This document shows, in pieces, positions 1 to 8,188 of a stretch of 64,000 bases of DNA. Position 1 is the stretch's first letter, and each line of letters begins with the position of its first letter. Made by a program: the position numbers and the translations under genes. Under the pieces are notes generated by a model. The model was given only the letters and a program-made list of their open reading frames with translations, was not told where the DNA came from and did not search any database. Origin of the DNA: Sneathiella marina (GTDB taxonomy: Bacteria > Pseudomonadota > Alphaproteobacteria > Sneathiellales > Sneathiellaceae). The stretch is taken from the NCBI RefSeq assembly GCF_023746535.1, contig NZ_CP098747.1, positions 558,001 through 622,000 of the forward strand. Reading direction: 5' to 3'.

Positions 1-92
1 TTACCGGAGACGCGGCGGAGCAATTTGCTCAATGGCGGGCCTTCCTGAAACGCATGTATGATCTTGAACGTACGCCTGCGAAAAAACTTTAA
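1..92 (+). CDS. 3' end of an unidentified gene (partial)
   Basis: An open frame enters the window and stops with TAA at 90-92, giving 29 C-terminal residues (…QWRAFLKRMYDLERTPAKKL). It ends 16 bases before the next start on the same strand, so it is probably the upstream member of the operon that runs to 6487. The fragment is too short to assign a family. It is charged and looks like a cytoplasmic helical tail. Confidence 0.5.
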   Translation, partial: TGDAAEQFAQWRAFLKRMYDLERTPAKKL

Positions 93-108
93 CTTGAGTT
101 TAGGATAG

Positions 109-1566
109 ATGCTGAAAGAAAAATTGCAGCAGGCAGAAGATGGAAGTCGGCAGCGGCTGATTATCTACAGCCTGGTAATTGCCGTCATTCTTTTGGCGAG
201 TGCGCTTTTTATGATCATTTCCCTGGGTGGTTTCTGGCAACAGAAAACTGTAGTTGTTCCTATCATTGAAGAGCCCACGCAGGCGCCCGAGACTGGGCCA
301 GACCCCAACGCTGCGCCCGAAACGACTGCCGTCGATCTGGAGGCGAAACGACTTGAGTTTGTTGCCGGACTGGCAAAGTACGAAAAAAACTCTGAAGTCA
401 TTATCGCCACGGCCGAATTCGCCAATTGGGATTCGGCTTTGCAAATCCGGCTTGCCAAAAATAAGGATGAAGCGACCACAGAATTTGCTTCAGGTAATTA
501 TGGCCCGGCGCTCGTCGCCCTTAACCAATTGTTGGAAGAGGGTGCGTTGGCGGTGCAGGGATTTGAAGCCGCTTATCAGGAAAGTCTCGATAATGCCCGC
601 GCGGCGTATGAAGCAGATGCCGTCGCTGAGGCGAAATTATATATTGCCCGGACTCTTTCCTACAAGGCATCAGAGGAAGCGGTGCGGCTTTCTGAGGCCG
701 TAGAAAAATTACAGGCTGTCTTGGATCTTATTAAACTGAACAATGTGGCGAAAGTGGAAAACAACACTGCCGAGGAGCGCCGCCTTTCGGCAGAAATCTT
801 TGCACTGGATCCTGCCCGGGTGGCCTATGGTCAACGGGTTGAACAGATAGATCAGCAATGGAAAGACGCGCGTTATGAGGTAGTTATTGCGACCGGCCTT
901 TCAGCGTTCAAGAGCCGGGATCTGAAAAAACTGGATACTGCCGCCGACTATGCCCGCAAGATTTATCCGGCAAAGGCGGAGACGGCGGCCCTTGATGCCA
1001 AGCTGGTCTCCCTAAAAACGGATATTGCCTTTGACGGCTTCGTAAAAAGGGGTAATACGGCGATTGAGCAGGATAACTGGAAGCAGGCCAACGAGAATTT
1101 TGCTCAGGCGGCAGCGCTAAAGTCGGATAATGCAGAGGCTAACGCAGGCTTGACGTTATCGGCTGACATTCTGGCAAATTTATATGAAATACAGGCGTTT
1201 CTGCGAGACAAGGCACGATTATCCAATGAGCAAGTTGCTGAGCAGGCGACGGCCACGATTGCCGCCGCCAAAATACTGGCATCACTAAGCCCATCATTGG
1301 CCCGCGAAATTGCCGAGCTGGAGCAAGCCATTGTCGATCAGAACCGGCTAGTTGGAATTATTGTCATCTCGGACAAATTGGCCAATGTCTTTGTCCGTGG
1401 CGTAGGTCAAATAGGTTCCGTGGATCGCTATCGGATCGAGCTAAAGCCGGGGATCTATTTGTTTGAGGGGCGCCGGGACGGCTTTAAATCGAAAATTGTG
1501 AAAGTCGAGATCAAGCCAAGTGATGTGTTAGTAGAGGTTAGAGTAATTCCTGATGAGCGAATTTAA
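109..1566 (+). CDS. Membrane-anchored TPR/PEGA-like protein
   Basis: 485 residues. A single transmembrane helix lies at about 18-42 after a short basic cytoplasmic head. A Pro/Glu-rich linker (about 50-75) and a long alanine-rich helical body (about 80-410) follow; the body resembles degenerate TPR repeats (for example NTAIEQDNWKQANENFAQAA). The last 70 residues (about 415-485) are beta-rich and end in a PEGA-like unit (IELKPGIYLFEGRRDGF). The topology puts most of the protein in the periplasm. Its stop overlaps the start of the next gene by 14 bases, so the two are translationally coupled. No catalytic motif is visible. I infer a scaffold of the membrane complex encoded by the following genes. 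I do not recognise a named family for the whole chain. Confidence 0.75.
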   Translation: MLKEKLQQAEDGSRQRLIIYSLVIAVILLASALFMIISLGGFWQQKTVVVPIIEEPTQAPETGPDPNAAPETTAVDLEAKRLEFVAGLAKYEKNSEVIIATAEFANWDSALQIRLAKNKDEATTEFASGNYGPALVALNQLLEEGALAVQGFEAAYQESLDNARAAYEADAVAEAKLYIARTLSYKASEEAVRLSEAVEKLQAVLDLIKLNNVAKVENNTAEERRLSAEIFALDPARVAYGQRVEQIDQQWKDARYEVVIATGLSAFKSRDLKKLDTAADYARKIYPAKAETAALDAKLVSLKTDIAFDGFVKRGNTAIEQDNWKQANENFAQAAALKSDNAEANAGLTLSADILANLYEIQAFLRDKARLSNEQVAEQATATIAAAKILASLSPSLAREIAELEQAIVDQNRLVGIIVISDKLANVFVRGVGQIGSVDRYRIELKPGIYLFEGRRDGFKSKIVKVEIKPSDVLVEVRVIPDERI

Positions 1567-3547
1567 TCAAGAGCTGAAGCGGGCGGCTGCCCGTCAGCAT
1601 CGGATTTTCTTCATTTCCCTTCTGGTGATCATTCTGCTGATTGTTTCCGTGGGAGGGTTTACCCTGTTCGTCAAGGGAACGCCAATCCTTGTGATACCGG
1701 CTGAGATTGAGGAGACTGCCGAACTTGACGTGACGAGCGGCATGGCAATGATTGTTGATGGCACGTTGTTTTCCCTCACCCGGAACCCGCAGCTTACAAC
1801 GAAGGCACCCGGTTTCGAAGTTGATGAGCGGGTGATTGCGGCAGATCAGGAAGGGACACAGCAGATTATCGAACTGGTGCCTTTGCCGGGTCAGATAATC
1901 CTCAAAACCGATAAGGAGAATCCCGAGGTTGAATGGTTTGTCGACGGAAAGACGGTCAGCCTTTCCAAGGATCTTGATCTGACCATAGAGGCGGGACGCT
2001 ACTTCGTTGAAGTTGATCCAAAATATTATCGCAAGGAAAGCCTGGAAATAGAAGTGGGCCGCGGTGAAATTGTTGAGCAGATCGTCAGTATGCAGGAACT
2101 CGCCGTCGCGCTGGATATCGAAACAGTTCCGGACGGGGCTGACATTGAAATTGATGGCCAGCCTGCTGGAAAGAGTCCGCTCATGACCGAATTGTCGGGC
2201 GGTAGGCATCAGATCAGCATCCGGAAAACCGGCTTTGCGGCCATAGAAGAGCTTATGGAAATCACCAACAGGGACGTTACGGTTACCCGGAACTATCGCC
2301 TGAAAGTTGAGCCGGCCTACGTCACAATAGATATAACACCCAAAGGCGGGCAGTTGACCCTCAATGGAAAGCCGGTCAAACGGGGAGCAAGAATTCCGCT
2401 CACACCCTCTCGCTCCTATGACGTGAAATACGTGAAGCCCGGATTTTTCGGGCAAGAGAAATCGATCAAGGTGGCCTCTGGTACGACCAAGGCATTGACC
2501 TTTGCGCTGAAAGCAGAGATAGGAAATGTGACTATCTCATCAACACCGAAGGCTGTGATTGTAGTCAATGGGCAACCGGTAGGTGAAACTCCGGTGAACC
2601 TCCGTCTGCAGGCGGTTCCCCATCGCATCCAGCTTGTCCGCCAGGGATACCGGGTGCAAGAGAAAAAGATCACACCGTCGGCGGCTCGGGATGTGCGCTG
2701 GAATGCGGATTTATTAACCATAGAGGCCGCTAAAAAGTCAGAAGCCAAGAAAAGCTATGTCAACGCCGTTGGCATGCAAATGAAGCTCTTCAAGCCCTCC
2801 GCATTTGTTATGGGAGCGCCCCGCCATGAAACAGGACAGCGGGCAAATGAATTTGTAAAGCAGGTAACGCTGGACCGGTATTTTTATGCGTCGCGCCGGG
2901 AAGTGACGCAACGACAGTTTGCTGCATTCAAGCCCAGCGCTTCTGTTGTCGCCCAAAATATTCCGGTCACTAACATCTCCTGGATAGAGGCAGCCCGGTT
3001 TTGTAACTGGCTGAGTAAACAGGAGGGTTTGACGCCATTTTATAAATTCTCGGGCAGCAGGTTTACCGGATTTACGGCATCAGCAAATGGATATCGCCTG
3101 TTAAGTGAAGCGGAATGGGAATGGCTGGCGCGCAAGGCTGGCCGGCAGGTGGAAACCCGGTTTCCCTGGGGAGATGAAGCGGTTATCCCGCCGGGATCCG
3201 GAAATATATCTGATGAATCAGCGCGGGGGAAATCCCGGTTCTATGTCCCCGATTATGATGATGGTTTTGCCGGGCTGGCGCCAGTGGGAAGTTTTGCTGC
3301 CGACTATTCGGGCCTGAACGATCTTTTTGGCAATGTCAGTGAATGGGTGAATGATTACTATTCACTGACGCCGCCTGCGAAAGGAGAGGTCTTTGAGAAT
3401 CCATTGGGAAGACCCTCAGGTGACAAACATGTTATTAAGGGATCGAACTGGCAATCCGGTACGCTAACAGAGTTGCGCCCTTCATACCGGGACGCAGGTG
3501 ATGAAGGGCGAAAAAATGTTGGTTTCCGTATTGGCCGCTACTTGTAA
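1553..3547 (+). CDS. PEGA-repeat protein with C-terminal FGE/sulfatase-modifying-factor-like domain
   Basis: 664 residues. A transmembrane helix at about 18-40 is followed by about five PEGA-type beta units (roughly 57-106, 112-170, 182-245, 254-318, 322-385; for example GADIEIDGQPAGKSPL and VIVVNGQPVGETPV). A formylglycine-generating-enzyme-like domain fills 402-664, with the family signposts SEAEWEWLARKAG, FPWGDE, LFGNVSEW, GSNWQSG and GFRIGR. The active-site cysteine pair of true FGE, expected just after the GSNW segment, is absent, so this copy is probably a binding or structural domain (as in other non-catalytic members of the fold) and not an oxidase. PEGA domains are usually extracytoplasmic. 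Neighbours are a TolQ-like channel and two vWA proteins, so a periplasmic platform for that complex is likely. Confidence 0.85.
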   Translation: MSEFNQELKRAAARQHRIFFISLLVIILLIVSVGGFTLFVKGTPILVIPAEIEETAELDVTSGMAMIVDGTLFSLTRNPQLTTKAPGFEVDERVIAADQEGTQQIIELVPLPGQIILKTDKENPEVEWFVDGKTVSLSKDLDLTIEAGRYFVEVDPKYYRKESLEIEVGRGEIVEQIVSMQELAVALDIETVPDGADIEIDGQPAGKSPLMTELSGGRHQISIRKTGFAAIEELMEITNRDVTVTRNYRLKVEPAYVTIDITPKGGQLTLNGKPVKRGARIPLTPSRSYDVKYVKPGFFGQEKSIKVASGTTKALTFALKAEIGNVTISSTPKAVIVVNGQPVGETPVNLRLQAVPHRIQLVRQGYRVQEKKITPSAARDVRWNADLLTIEAAKKSEAKKSYVNAVGMQMKLFKPSAFVMGAPRHETGQRANEFVKQVTLDRYFYASRREVTQRQFAAFKPSASVVAQNIPVTNISWIEAARFCNWLSKQEGLTPFYKFSGSRFTGFTASANGYRLLSEAEWEWLARKAGRQVETRFPWGDEAVIPPGSGNISDESARGKSRFYVPDYDDGFAGLAPVGSFAADYSGLNDLFGNVSEWVNDYYSLTPPAKGEVFENPLGRPSGDKHVIKGSNWQSGTLTELRPSYRDAGDEGRKNVGFRIGRYL

Positions 3548-3556
3548 GGAATAAAA

Positions 3557-3709
3557 ATGCGTATCCTCAGTATTTCCAGACTTTCGTTATTGGTTCTATT
3601 TTTATCCATCGCCGGGATCAGTACCTTCGGCCTGCATTATGCGCTGGCGCAGTCAGGTGGGAAGGTACTGGATCTGAACAGCTCGGTTTCTTTTCCGGTG
3701 GATATATAG
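3557..3709 (+). CDS. Small secreted or membrane-anchored peptide (50 aa)
   Basis: A 50-codon frame starts at ATG 3557, nine bases after the previous stop, with an AAGGA ribosome site (3546-3550). It stops at TAG 3707-3709, immediately followed by the ATG of the TolQ-like gene, so the genes abut with no gap. The N-terminal 31 residues look like a signal peptide or anchor (MRILSISRL, a hydrophobic stretch, then HYALAQ with an AxAQ-like cleavage region). About 20 mature residues remain (SGGKVLDLNSSVSFPVDI). The tight packing on both sides argues that it is a real gene. Function unknown; it may be a small accessory subunit of the membrane complex. Confidence 0.6.
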   Translation: MRILSISRLSLLVLFLSIAGISTFGLHYALAQSGGKVLDLNSSVSFPVDI

Positions 3710-4468
3710 ATGCGAGATTTCATTAAGAATACCGGCGCATTGGTGCTGGCAATTATTGCAGTGCATTTGGTGTATCAAGGATATGTGAGGCCGGAAGCCG
3801 CACAAATCATTGAATCTTCGCGATTGGCTGGAACGTCAGCGCCTAGAGATCTTGTGGTTATCCTGAAAGACTGGGAGCAGGAGATCTGTCTCATATTAAT
3901 GCTGTGGGGTGTTTTTCTTATTGGCTCGAAATGCCTGAGTATCGTCAAGAACGGATATCTTTATAAAGTAGATCTGCTCGAGGGAACGAACGAGGGGGAG
4001 GAAATGGATCTGGCGACCACAGTTGACCGGATAGAGGAACTTCCTGATAAAATCAAGAATACCCCTCTCATTCAAACCCTTATTTCCAGCATTCGTCGGT
4101 ACCTGATCACAGATGACGTACAGAATACATCCGATGCAATTGAAACCAGTGTTGATGCCCTTGCGGTTCGTCAGGAGGCCGAGAATTCGATGATCCGCTA
4201 TTTGATCTGGGCCATTCCCTCGATCGGATTTATTGGCACAGTGCGGGGTATTGGTCAGGCGCTATCGCAAGCGGATCAGGCGCTTGCCGGTGATATTTCA
4301 GGCATGACAAATAGCCTAGGTGTCGCCTTTAATTCAACGTTAGTGGCCTTGATAATCAGCATATTTTTGATGTTCCTGTTGCATCAACTGCAACGATTGC
4401 AGGATGGTCAAATAATAGAAACGCAGGCTTACTGCGAGAAGTTTTTGCTCAATCGGATAAGTAAATAG
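3710..4468 (+). CDS. MotA/TolQ/ExbB-like proton-channel subunit
   Basis: 252 residues. Hydrophobic helices are at about 8-26, 57-78, 161-186 and 203-227, with a cytoplasmic loop of about 80 residues between helices 2 and 3. The segment IPSIGFIGTVRGIG (169-182) matches the TolQ/ExbB signature around 'GLFGTVWGI', and AFNSTLVALIISI (206-218) matches the last channel helix with its conserved Thr. The family forms pentameric channels around two TolR/MotB-type helices and turns ion flux into motion. The partner subunits are most likely the next two genes, whose N-terminal helices each carry one Asp. The gene abuts the small ORF upstream and sits in the same operon. No flagellar, tol-pal or tonB gene is nearby. 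Confidence 0.85.
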   Translation: MRDFIKNTGALVLAIIAVHLVYQGYVRPEAAQIIESSRLAGTSAPRDLVVILKDWEQEICLILMLWGVFLIGSKCLSIVKNGYLYKVDLLEGTNEGEEMDLATTVDRIEELPDKIKNTPLIQTLISSIRRYLITDDVQNTSDAIETSVDALAVRQEAENSMIRYLIWAIPSIGFIGTVRGIGQALSQADQALAGDISGMTNSLGVAFNSTLVALIISIFLMFLLHQLQRLQDGQIIETQAYCEKFLLNRISK

Positions 4469-4469
4469 G
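4467..4469 (+). promoter_or_regulatory. Ribosome binding site supporting a CTG start
   Basis: AGG at 4467-4469, overlapping the upstream stop region, lies six bases before CTG 4476. No comparable site precedes the first in-frame ATG (4527). This is the sequence argument for starting the first vWA gene at CTG. ATT at 4473 is the alternative, with a spacing of only three bases. Confidence 0.4.
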
Positions 4470-4475
4470 TGCATT

Positions 4476-5546
4476 CTGAAACGGCAGCGAAAAACTGAAG
4501 GCTTCAATCTGGCCTTTCTCGATATTATGTCCTGTGGCCTGGGCGCAGTGATTCTTGTGCTCATCCTTCTAAAACATCAACCGGAACCGGCGCCTATCGA
4601 CACCGATATATTGAAGTCCGATTTGCTACGCCTGCAGCAGATGGAGCAGGAGCTGCAATCAACTCTTTCCGTCGTTCGCATTCAGGAAGCAGCGCTCAAA
4701 AAAAGTATTAATAGTGAGGGGGCGGATAACCAGCGTATTGCCGAGCAGATCTCCGAACTAACGAAGATTGCGGAAGCTCAGCAAGCGCAGTTGCAAAGCT
4801 TGAAGACAGAAATCGAGAATGCACCACCGGCGCAAAAGGAAGATGTCATCCAGTCCGACAAAGGTCAGGAAGAGAATTATTTACTGGGATTGAAAGTCGA
4901 AGGAAAGAGAATTGTCTTGCTGGTTGATATGAGTGCCTCCATGACCGATGAAAAACTGATTGATATCATTGTACGAAAGTCGGGATCGGACGGGGATAAG
5001 AAAAAAGGTCCGAAATGGTTACGGACAAAACGTATTGTCGAATGGTTGCTGGCGCGTCTGCCCAAAGACTCTGAAGCCGTTGTGATCGGCTTTAGTGACA
5101 AGTCGGAAAAAATAGGACCGCAAAACTGGTTTTCCGCAACCAATCCTGCTGCGATTACCCAGGTCATGAGCTCTCTCAACGGCCTTATTCCAACGGCATC
5201 GACAAATCTACAGCAGGGCTTGAAAACAGCCGCAAGCCTTTCTCCGGCGGCAACAAATTATTATGTTGTTACGGATGGGCTGCCGACTGCAGGGACATCG
5301 AATTATGCCAGCTTAAATCCTTTTTCCTCCTGCAATTCACTATTGGGAAAAGCCAACAAGATAAGTGGAGAGTGCCGGGTAAAATTATTTCGCCAGACCA
5401 TCAATGAGACGGCCCCAAAAAGTGGTCAGCCGGTAAATGTGATCTTATTGCCTCTGGAAGGAGATCCATTGGCGGCGCCGGAATATTGGGACTGGACGTA
5501 TTCAACGGGCGGTCTGCTTATCTCCCCTGCGGAGAGTTGGCCATGA
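4476..5546 (+). CDS. TolR/MotB-like helix + coiled coil + vWA domain protein, paralogue 1
   Basis: Taken from CTG 4476 this is 356 residues. The first ATG (4527) would remove the segment KRQRKTEGFNLAFLDI, which aligns with the start of the downstream paralogue (KRRNRQFEIFSLSFLDLI). I therefore choose the non-ATG start. A single N-terminal helix contains FLDIMSCGLGAVILVLIL, with Asp16 placed like the proton-accepting Asp of TolR ('PLLDVLL') and MotB ('FADLM'). A coiled-coil region follows (about 45-120). A von Willebrand A domain (about 143-356) has a complete MIDAS: DMSAS at 151-155, Thr in PTASTNL, Asp in VVTDGLPT. It probably binds a divalent metal and a protein ligand in the periplasm. It overlaps the next gene by four bases (ATGA). 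Confidence 0.8.
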   Translation: MKRQRKTEGFNLAFLDIMSCGLGAVILVLILLKHQPEPAPIDTDILKSDLLRLQQMEQELQSTLSVVRIQEAALKKSINSEGADNQRIAEQISELTKIAEAQQAQLQSLKTEIENAPPAQKEDVIQSDKGQEENYLLGLKVEGKRIVLLVDMSASMTDEKLIDIIVRKSGSDGDKKKGPKWLRTKRIVEWLLARLPKDSEAVVIGFSDKSEKIGPQNWFSATNPAAITQVMSSLNGLIPTASTNLQQGLKTAASLSPAATNYYVVTDGLPTAGTSNYASLNPFSSCNSLLGKANKISGECRVKLFRQTINETAPKSGQPVNVILLPLEGDPLAAPEYWDWTYSTGGLLISPAESWP

Positions 5547-6487
5547 AGCGCAGGAACAGACAGTTCGAAATATTCAGTCTGTCCTTTCTGGACTTGATTT
5601 CCTGTGGGTTCGGGGCTGTAGTCTTGCTTGTGCTGATTTCGAAAACATCGGTGGATGTCGGCTCGTCAAGCCTGGATGCAGCCAAGGATCTAATTCGGCA
5701 AATGATTTCTACCGAGCAAGCAGTTGAGGAGTTGGATACGGAACTGGCGATTAGTCAATCGGCGCTGGAGAATTTGAAGGCGCGTCTTAGTCAGCAGAAA
5801 AGCCAGTCGGCTGCGCTCGAGCAGGAGCTTGCGACCCGGAAGTCACAGAGTAAAACGGCGGCTGATGATCTGGAAGGGCTGGCACAGGTTGCCGCCGCGC
5901 AAAAGAAATCCAGCATCAGGCCGTCTTCATCAGAAACACGAGATGAGGAAGTCGGGGGCATTCCAACGGACAGCGACTATATCCTGTTTATTGTCGATAC
6001 GTCGGGCAGTATGAAAGCGATTTGGAGCCGGGTAAGCCAGGAAATGCAGAATGTGCTGGAGATTCACCCAAAGGTTAAAGGTTTTCAAATCATCAATGAC
6101 AATGGCATTCATTTGATTTCTGCTTACGCGGGGAAATGGATTGCCGATACGCCGGGCAGGCGCCGCGCCATATTCAAGGCTTTCAGCAGTTGGAACAGTA
6201 CATCGAACAGTAGCCCCGTTGAAGGTTTGCAGCTGGCACTAAAGCGATATGCCCGGCCGGGGATCAGCTTGTCTATTTATATCTTCGGCGATGATTATAC
6301 CGGGTCTTCCTACAATCAGGTCATTAATGAGCTGGAACGCGAGAACACGAACAGGAAAACCGGAAAACCTCTGGCCAAGATACACGCAATTGGCTTTATC
6401 TCTTCCGGTGCGACAAATCGTTTCGGTATTTTGATGCGCGAAGTGACAAAACGAAATGGTGGTACATTTATAGCCTTGCCGCAGTAA
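5543..6487 (+). CDS. TolR/MotB-like helix + coiled coil + vWA domain protein, paralogue 2
   Basis: 314 residues from ATG 5543, which overlaps the previous stop as ATGA and has a GGAGAG site at 5531-5536. An upstream in-frame start at 5486 is inside the previous gene and is not needed. The N-terminal helix reads FSLSFLDLISCGFGAVVLLVLI (Asp17), then a long coiled coil rich in Gln, Ala and Glu (about 45-122) and a low-complexity hinge. A vWA domain (about 143-314) has MIDAS residues DTSGS (152-156), the TSNSS segment and FGDDYTG. It is homologous in layout to the preceding protein, so the pair could form a heterodimer inside the TolQ-like channel. A vWA domain replaces the peptidoglycan-binding or TolR domain seen in known stators. 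Confidence 0.85.
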   Translation: MKRRNRQFEIFSLSFLDLISCGFGAVVLLVLISKTSVDVGSSSLDAAKDLIRQMISTEQAVEELDTELAISQSALENLKARLSQQKSQSAALEQELATRKSQSKTAADDLEGLAQVAAAQKKSSIRPSSSETRDEEVGGIPTDSDYILFIVDTSGSMKAIWSRVSQEMQNVLEIHPKVKGFQIINDNGIHLISAYAGKWIADTPGRRRAIFKAFSSWNSTSNSSPVEGLQLALKRYARPGISLSIYIFGDDYTGSSYNQVINELERENTNRKTGKPLAKIHAIGFISSGATNRFGILMREVTKRNGGTFIALPQ

Positions 6488-6555
6488 ATAATCGGAATGC
6501 ATTTCCTTTGATTTTCGTTTAATTTTCATATATTGAAATTATGGGTTCAAATTAG

Positions 6556-6583
6556 TTCGAAAAGAAGCTTTAGCGCTTTCGAA
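6556..6583. promoter_or_regulatory. Inverted repeat upstream of glpD
   Basis: TTCGAAA (6556-6562) and TTTCGAA (6577-6583) form a perfect 7-bp inverted repeat with a 14-base spacer, 17 bases before the glpD start. It could be an operator, since GlpR-type sites contain TTCG half-sites, or a 5' leader hairpin. No glpR gene is present in the window. Confidence 0.3.
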
Positions 6584-6600
6584 GTTCAGGAGATTTTTGC

Positions 6601-8106
6601 ATGTCGGCGGATTTCGACGTCTTTATTATTGGCGGCGGCATTAATGGCTGTGGTATTGCGCGCGACGCAGTTGGCCGGGGGTATTCCGTTGGCCTGTGCG
6701 AGATGTCAGATCTTGCAAGCGGGACATCCTCAGGATCAACCAAACTCATTCACGGCGGACTTCGTTACCTAGAGCATTACGAATTTCGGCTTGTTCAAAA
6801 GGCCCTGTCGGAACGAGAGGTGCTGTGGGCGAACGCCCCGCATATTATTTGGCCTTTGCGGTTTGTCTTGCCTCATCATCGTGGATTGCGACCGGCCTGG
6901 CTGCTTCGTCTCGGCCTGTATATTTACGATTACATAGGTGGCCGTAAAAAATTACCGGCAACGAAAACTATTGATTTGGCAACAAATCTGGTTGGCAAGC
7001 CGCTCAAGCCATTATTTTCAAAAGGATTTGAATATTCCGATTGCTGGGTAAACGACTCGCGACTGGTTGTATTAAATGCGCTGGATGCGGCGCATCGCGG
7101 AGCGAGAATTGAAACCCGGACAAAATGTGTCTCTGCTGTGCGTAAAGACAAGATCTGGCATGTTACAACAGAAGATATGCAGACCGGGCTCGTCACAGTC
7201 CGAACGGCAAATCTGCTGATCAATGCCGCCGGACCATGGGTGGATGATGTTCTGGTCGGACCTGTCAAAAGTTCAAACAGCAAGAATGTCCGTCTCGTCC
7301 AGGGCAGCCATATTGTCGTTCCCAGGATTTTTGATCACGATCGGTGCTATATTTTTCAAAATAGTGATGATCGAATAATTTTTGCCATTCCTTATGAGCA
7401 TAAATACACGCTGATCGGCACCACGGATCAGGACTATGTGGGCGATGCGGGCGATGTTGCCATCACGCCAGAGGAAATAACCTATCTTTGTGCTGCAGCC
7501 AGCGAGTATTTTGAGAAGCCGGTGTGCGATGAGGATGTGGTCTGGACATATTCCGGTGTCCGGCCTCTTTTTGATGACGGTGCTTCCATGGCTCAGGAGG
7601 CGACACGAGATTACGTTTTAAGACAAGATGGTCGCACGGACGATGCGCCTTTGCTCAATGTCTTCGGCGGGAAAATCACCACTTACCGTGTTCTCGCTGA
7701 AGCGGTACTTGAGATGGTTGAGGCAAACTTGTCAGCGCGCGGTCCAGCCTGGACAAAACAGGCAAGCCTGCCCGGGGGGGATTTTTCCGTTGAAGGCTTT
7801 ACGGGGCTGTTGGCGGACGTGCAGAAAAAATATCCTTTTCTGGATGCGGAGCAGGCGGAACGAATGGTCCGCGCGTATGGTACCCTGATTTACGATCTCT
7901 TGGCGGATTCGTCGACATACTCAGATCTCGGTATTGATTTTGGCCAAGGTCTCTCGGAGCGAGAGGTTTCCTATTTAATGGAAAAGGAATGGGCACGCAG
8001 CGCAGAAGATGTCCTTTGGCGCCGGACTAAGCTCGGCATCGAAGCCGACGATGCCTTGTTTGATGAATTGAATGATTGGATGTCTGCACAAAAGTCAGAT
8101 CAATAG
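6601..8106 (+). CDS. glpD: Glycerol-3-phosphate dehydrogenase (FAD, quinone-linked)
   Basis: 501 residues, the usual size for aerobic GlpD. It oxidises sn-glycerol 3-phosphate to dihydroxyacetone phosphate and passes electrons to the quinone pool at the inner face of the membrane. The N-terminal FAD site is FDVFIIGGGINGCGIARDA (5-23), followed by GTSSGSTKLIHGGLRYLE, the substrate/FAD signature of the family. VRLVQGSHIVVPR, GTTDQDYVGD and GGKITTYR further support the call. The start ATG 6601 follows CAGGAG. It is monocistronic and convergent with the peroxidase gene downstream. No glpF or glpK is adjacent; the aquaporin at 17445 is AqpZ-like and not obviously a glycerol facilitator. Confidence 0.95.
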   Translation: MSADFDVFIIGGGINGCGIARDAVGRGYSVGLCEMSDLASGTSSGSTKLIHGGLRYLEHYEFRLVQKALSEREVLWANAPHIIWPLRFVLPHHRGLRPAWLLRLGLYIYDYIGGRKKLPATKTIDLATNLVGKPLKPLFSKGFEYSDCWVNDSRLVVLNALDAAHRGARIETRTKCVSAVRKDKIWHVTTEDMQTGLVTVRTANLLINAAGPWVDDVLVGPVKSSNSKNVRLVQGSHIVVPRIFDHDRCYIFQNSDDRIIFAIPYEHKYTLIGTTDQDYVGDAGDVAITPEEITYLCAAASEYFEKPVCDEDVVWTYSGVRPLFDDGASMAQEATRDYVLRQDGRTDDAPLLNVFGGKITTYRVLAEAVLEMVEANLSARGPAWTKQASLPGGDFSVEGFTGLLADVQKKYPFLDAEQAERMVRAYGTLIYDLLADSSTYSDLGIDFGQGLSEREVSYLMEKEWARSAEDVLWRRTKLGIEADDALFDELNDWMSAQKSDQ

Positions 8107-8131
8107 ACAAACATCTGGATGTTCTAAGTGA

Positions 8132-8168
8132 ACAGGACGGGCTTCTTTCTTGTGTTCACCCATCCTGT
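8132..8168. terminator. Hairpin between convergent genes
   Basis: ACAGGACGGG (8132-8141) pairs with CCCATCCTGT (8159-8168) around a 17-base loop, with one mismatch that becomes a G-U pair in the minus-strand transcript. It lies between the convergent glpD and peroxidase genes and may terminate either. There is no clear U-tract. Confidence 0.4.
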
Positions 8169-8188
8169 CATCGTAACTGTTGGGACTA

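Noticed and set aside
1538-2455. A 305-codon open frame on the minus strand
   Set aside because: It lies wholly antisense to the PEGA/FGE-like gene, has no recognisable domain, and its composition (many Cys, His, Asn, Phe) is that of a shadow frame.
109-6487. Possible Zorya anti-phage system because of the MotA-like gene
   Set aside because: Zorya needs ZorB with an OmpA-like domain and cytosolic nuclease/helicase partners. Here the partners are vWA, PEGA and FGE-like proteins and no nuclease or helicase is present.
6488-6540. Terminator after the second vWA gene (GGAA-TGCAT-TTCC followed by a T-rich stretch)
   Set aside because: The stem is only four base pairs and the surrounding sequence is simply AT-rich.
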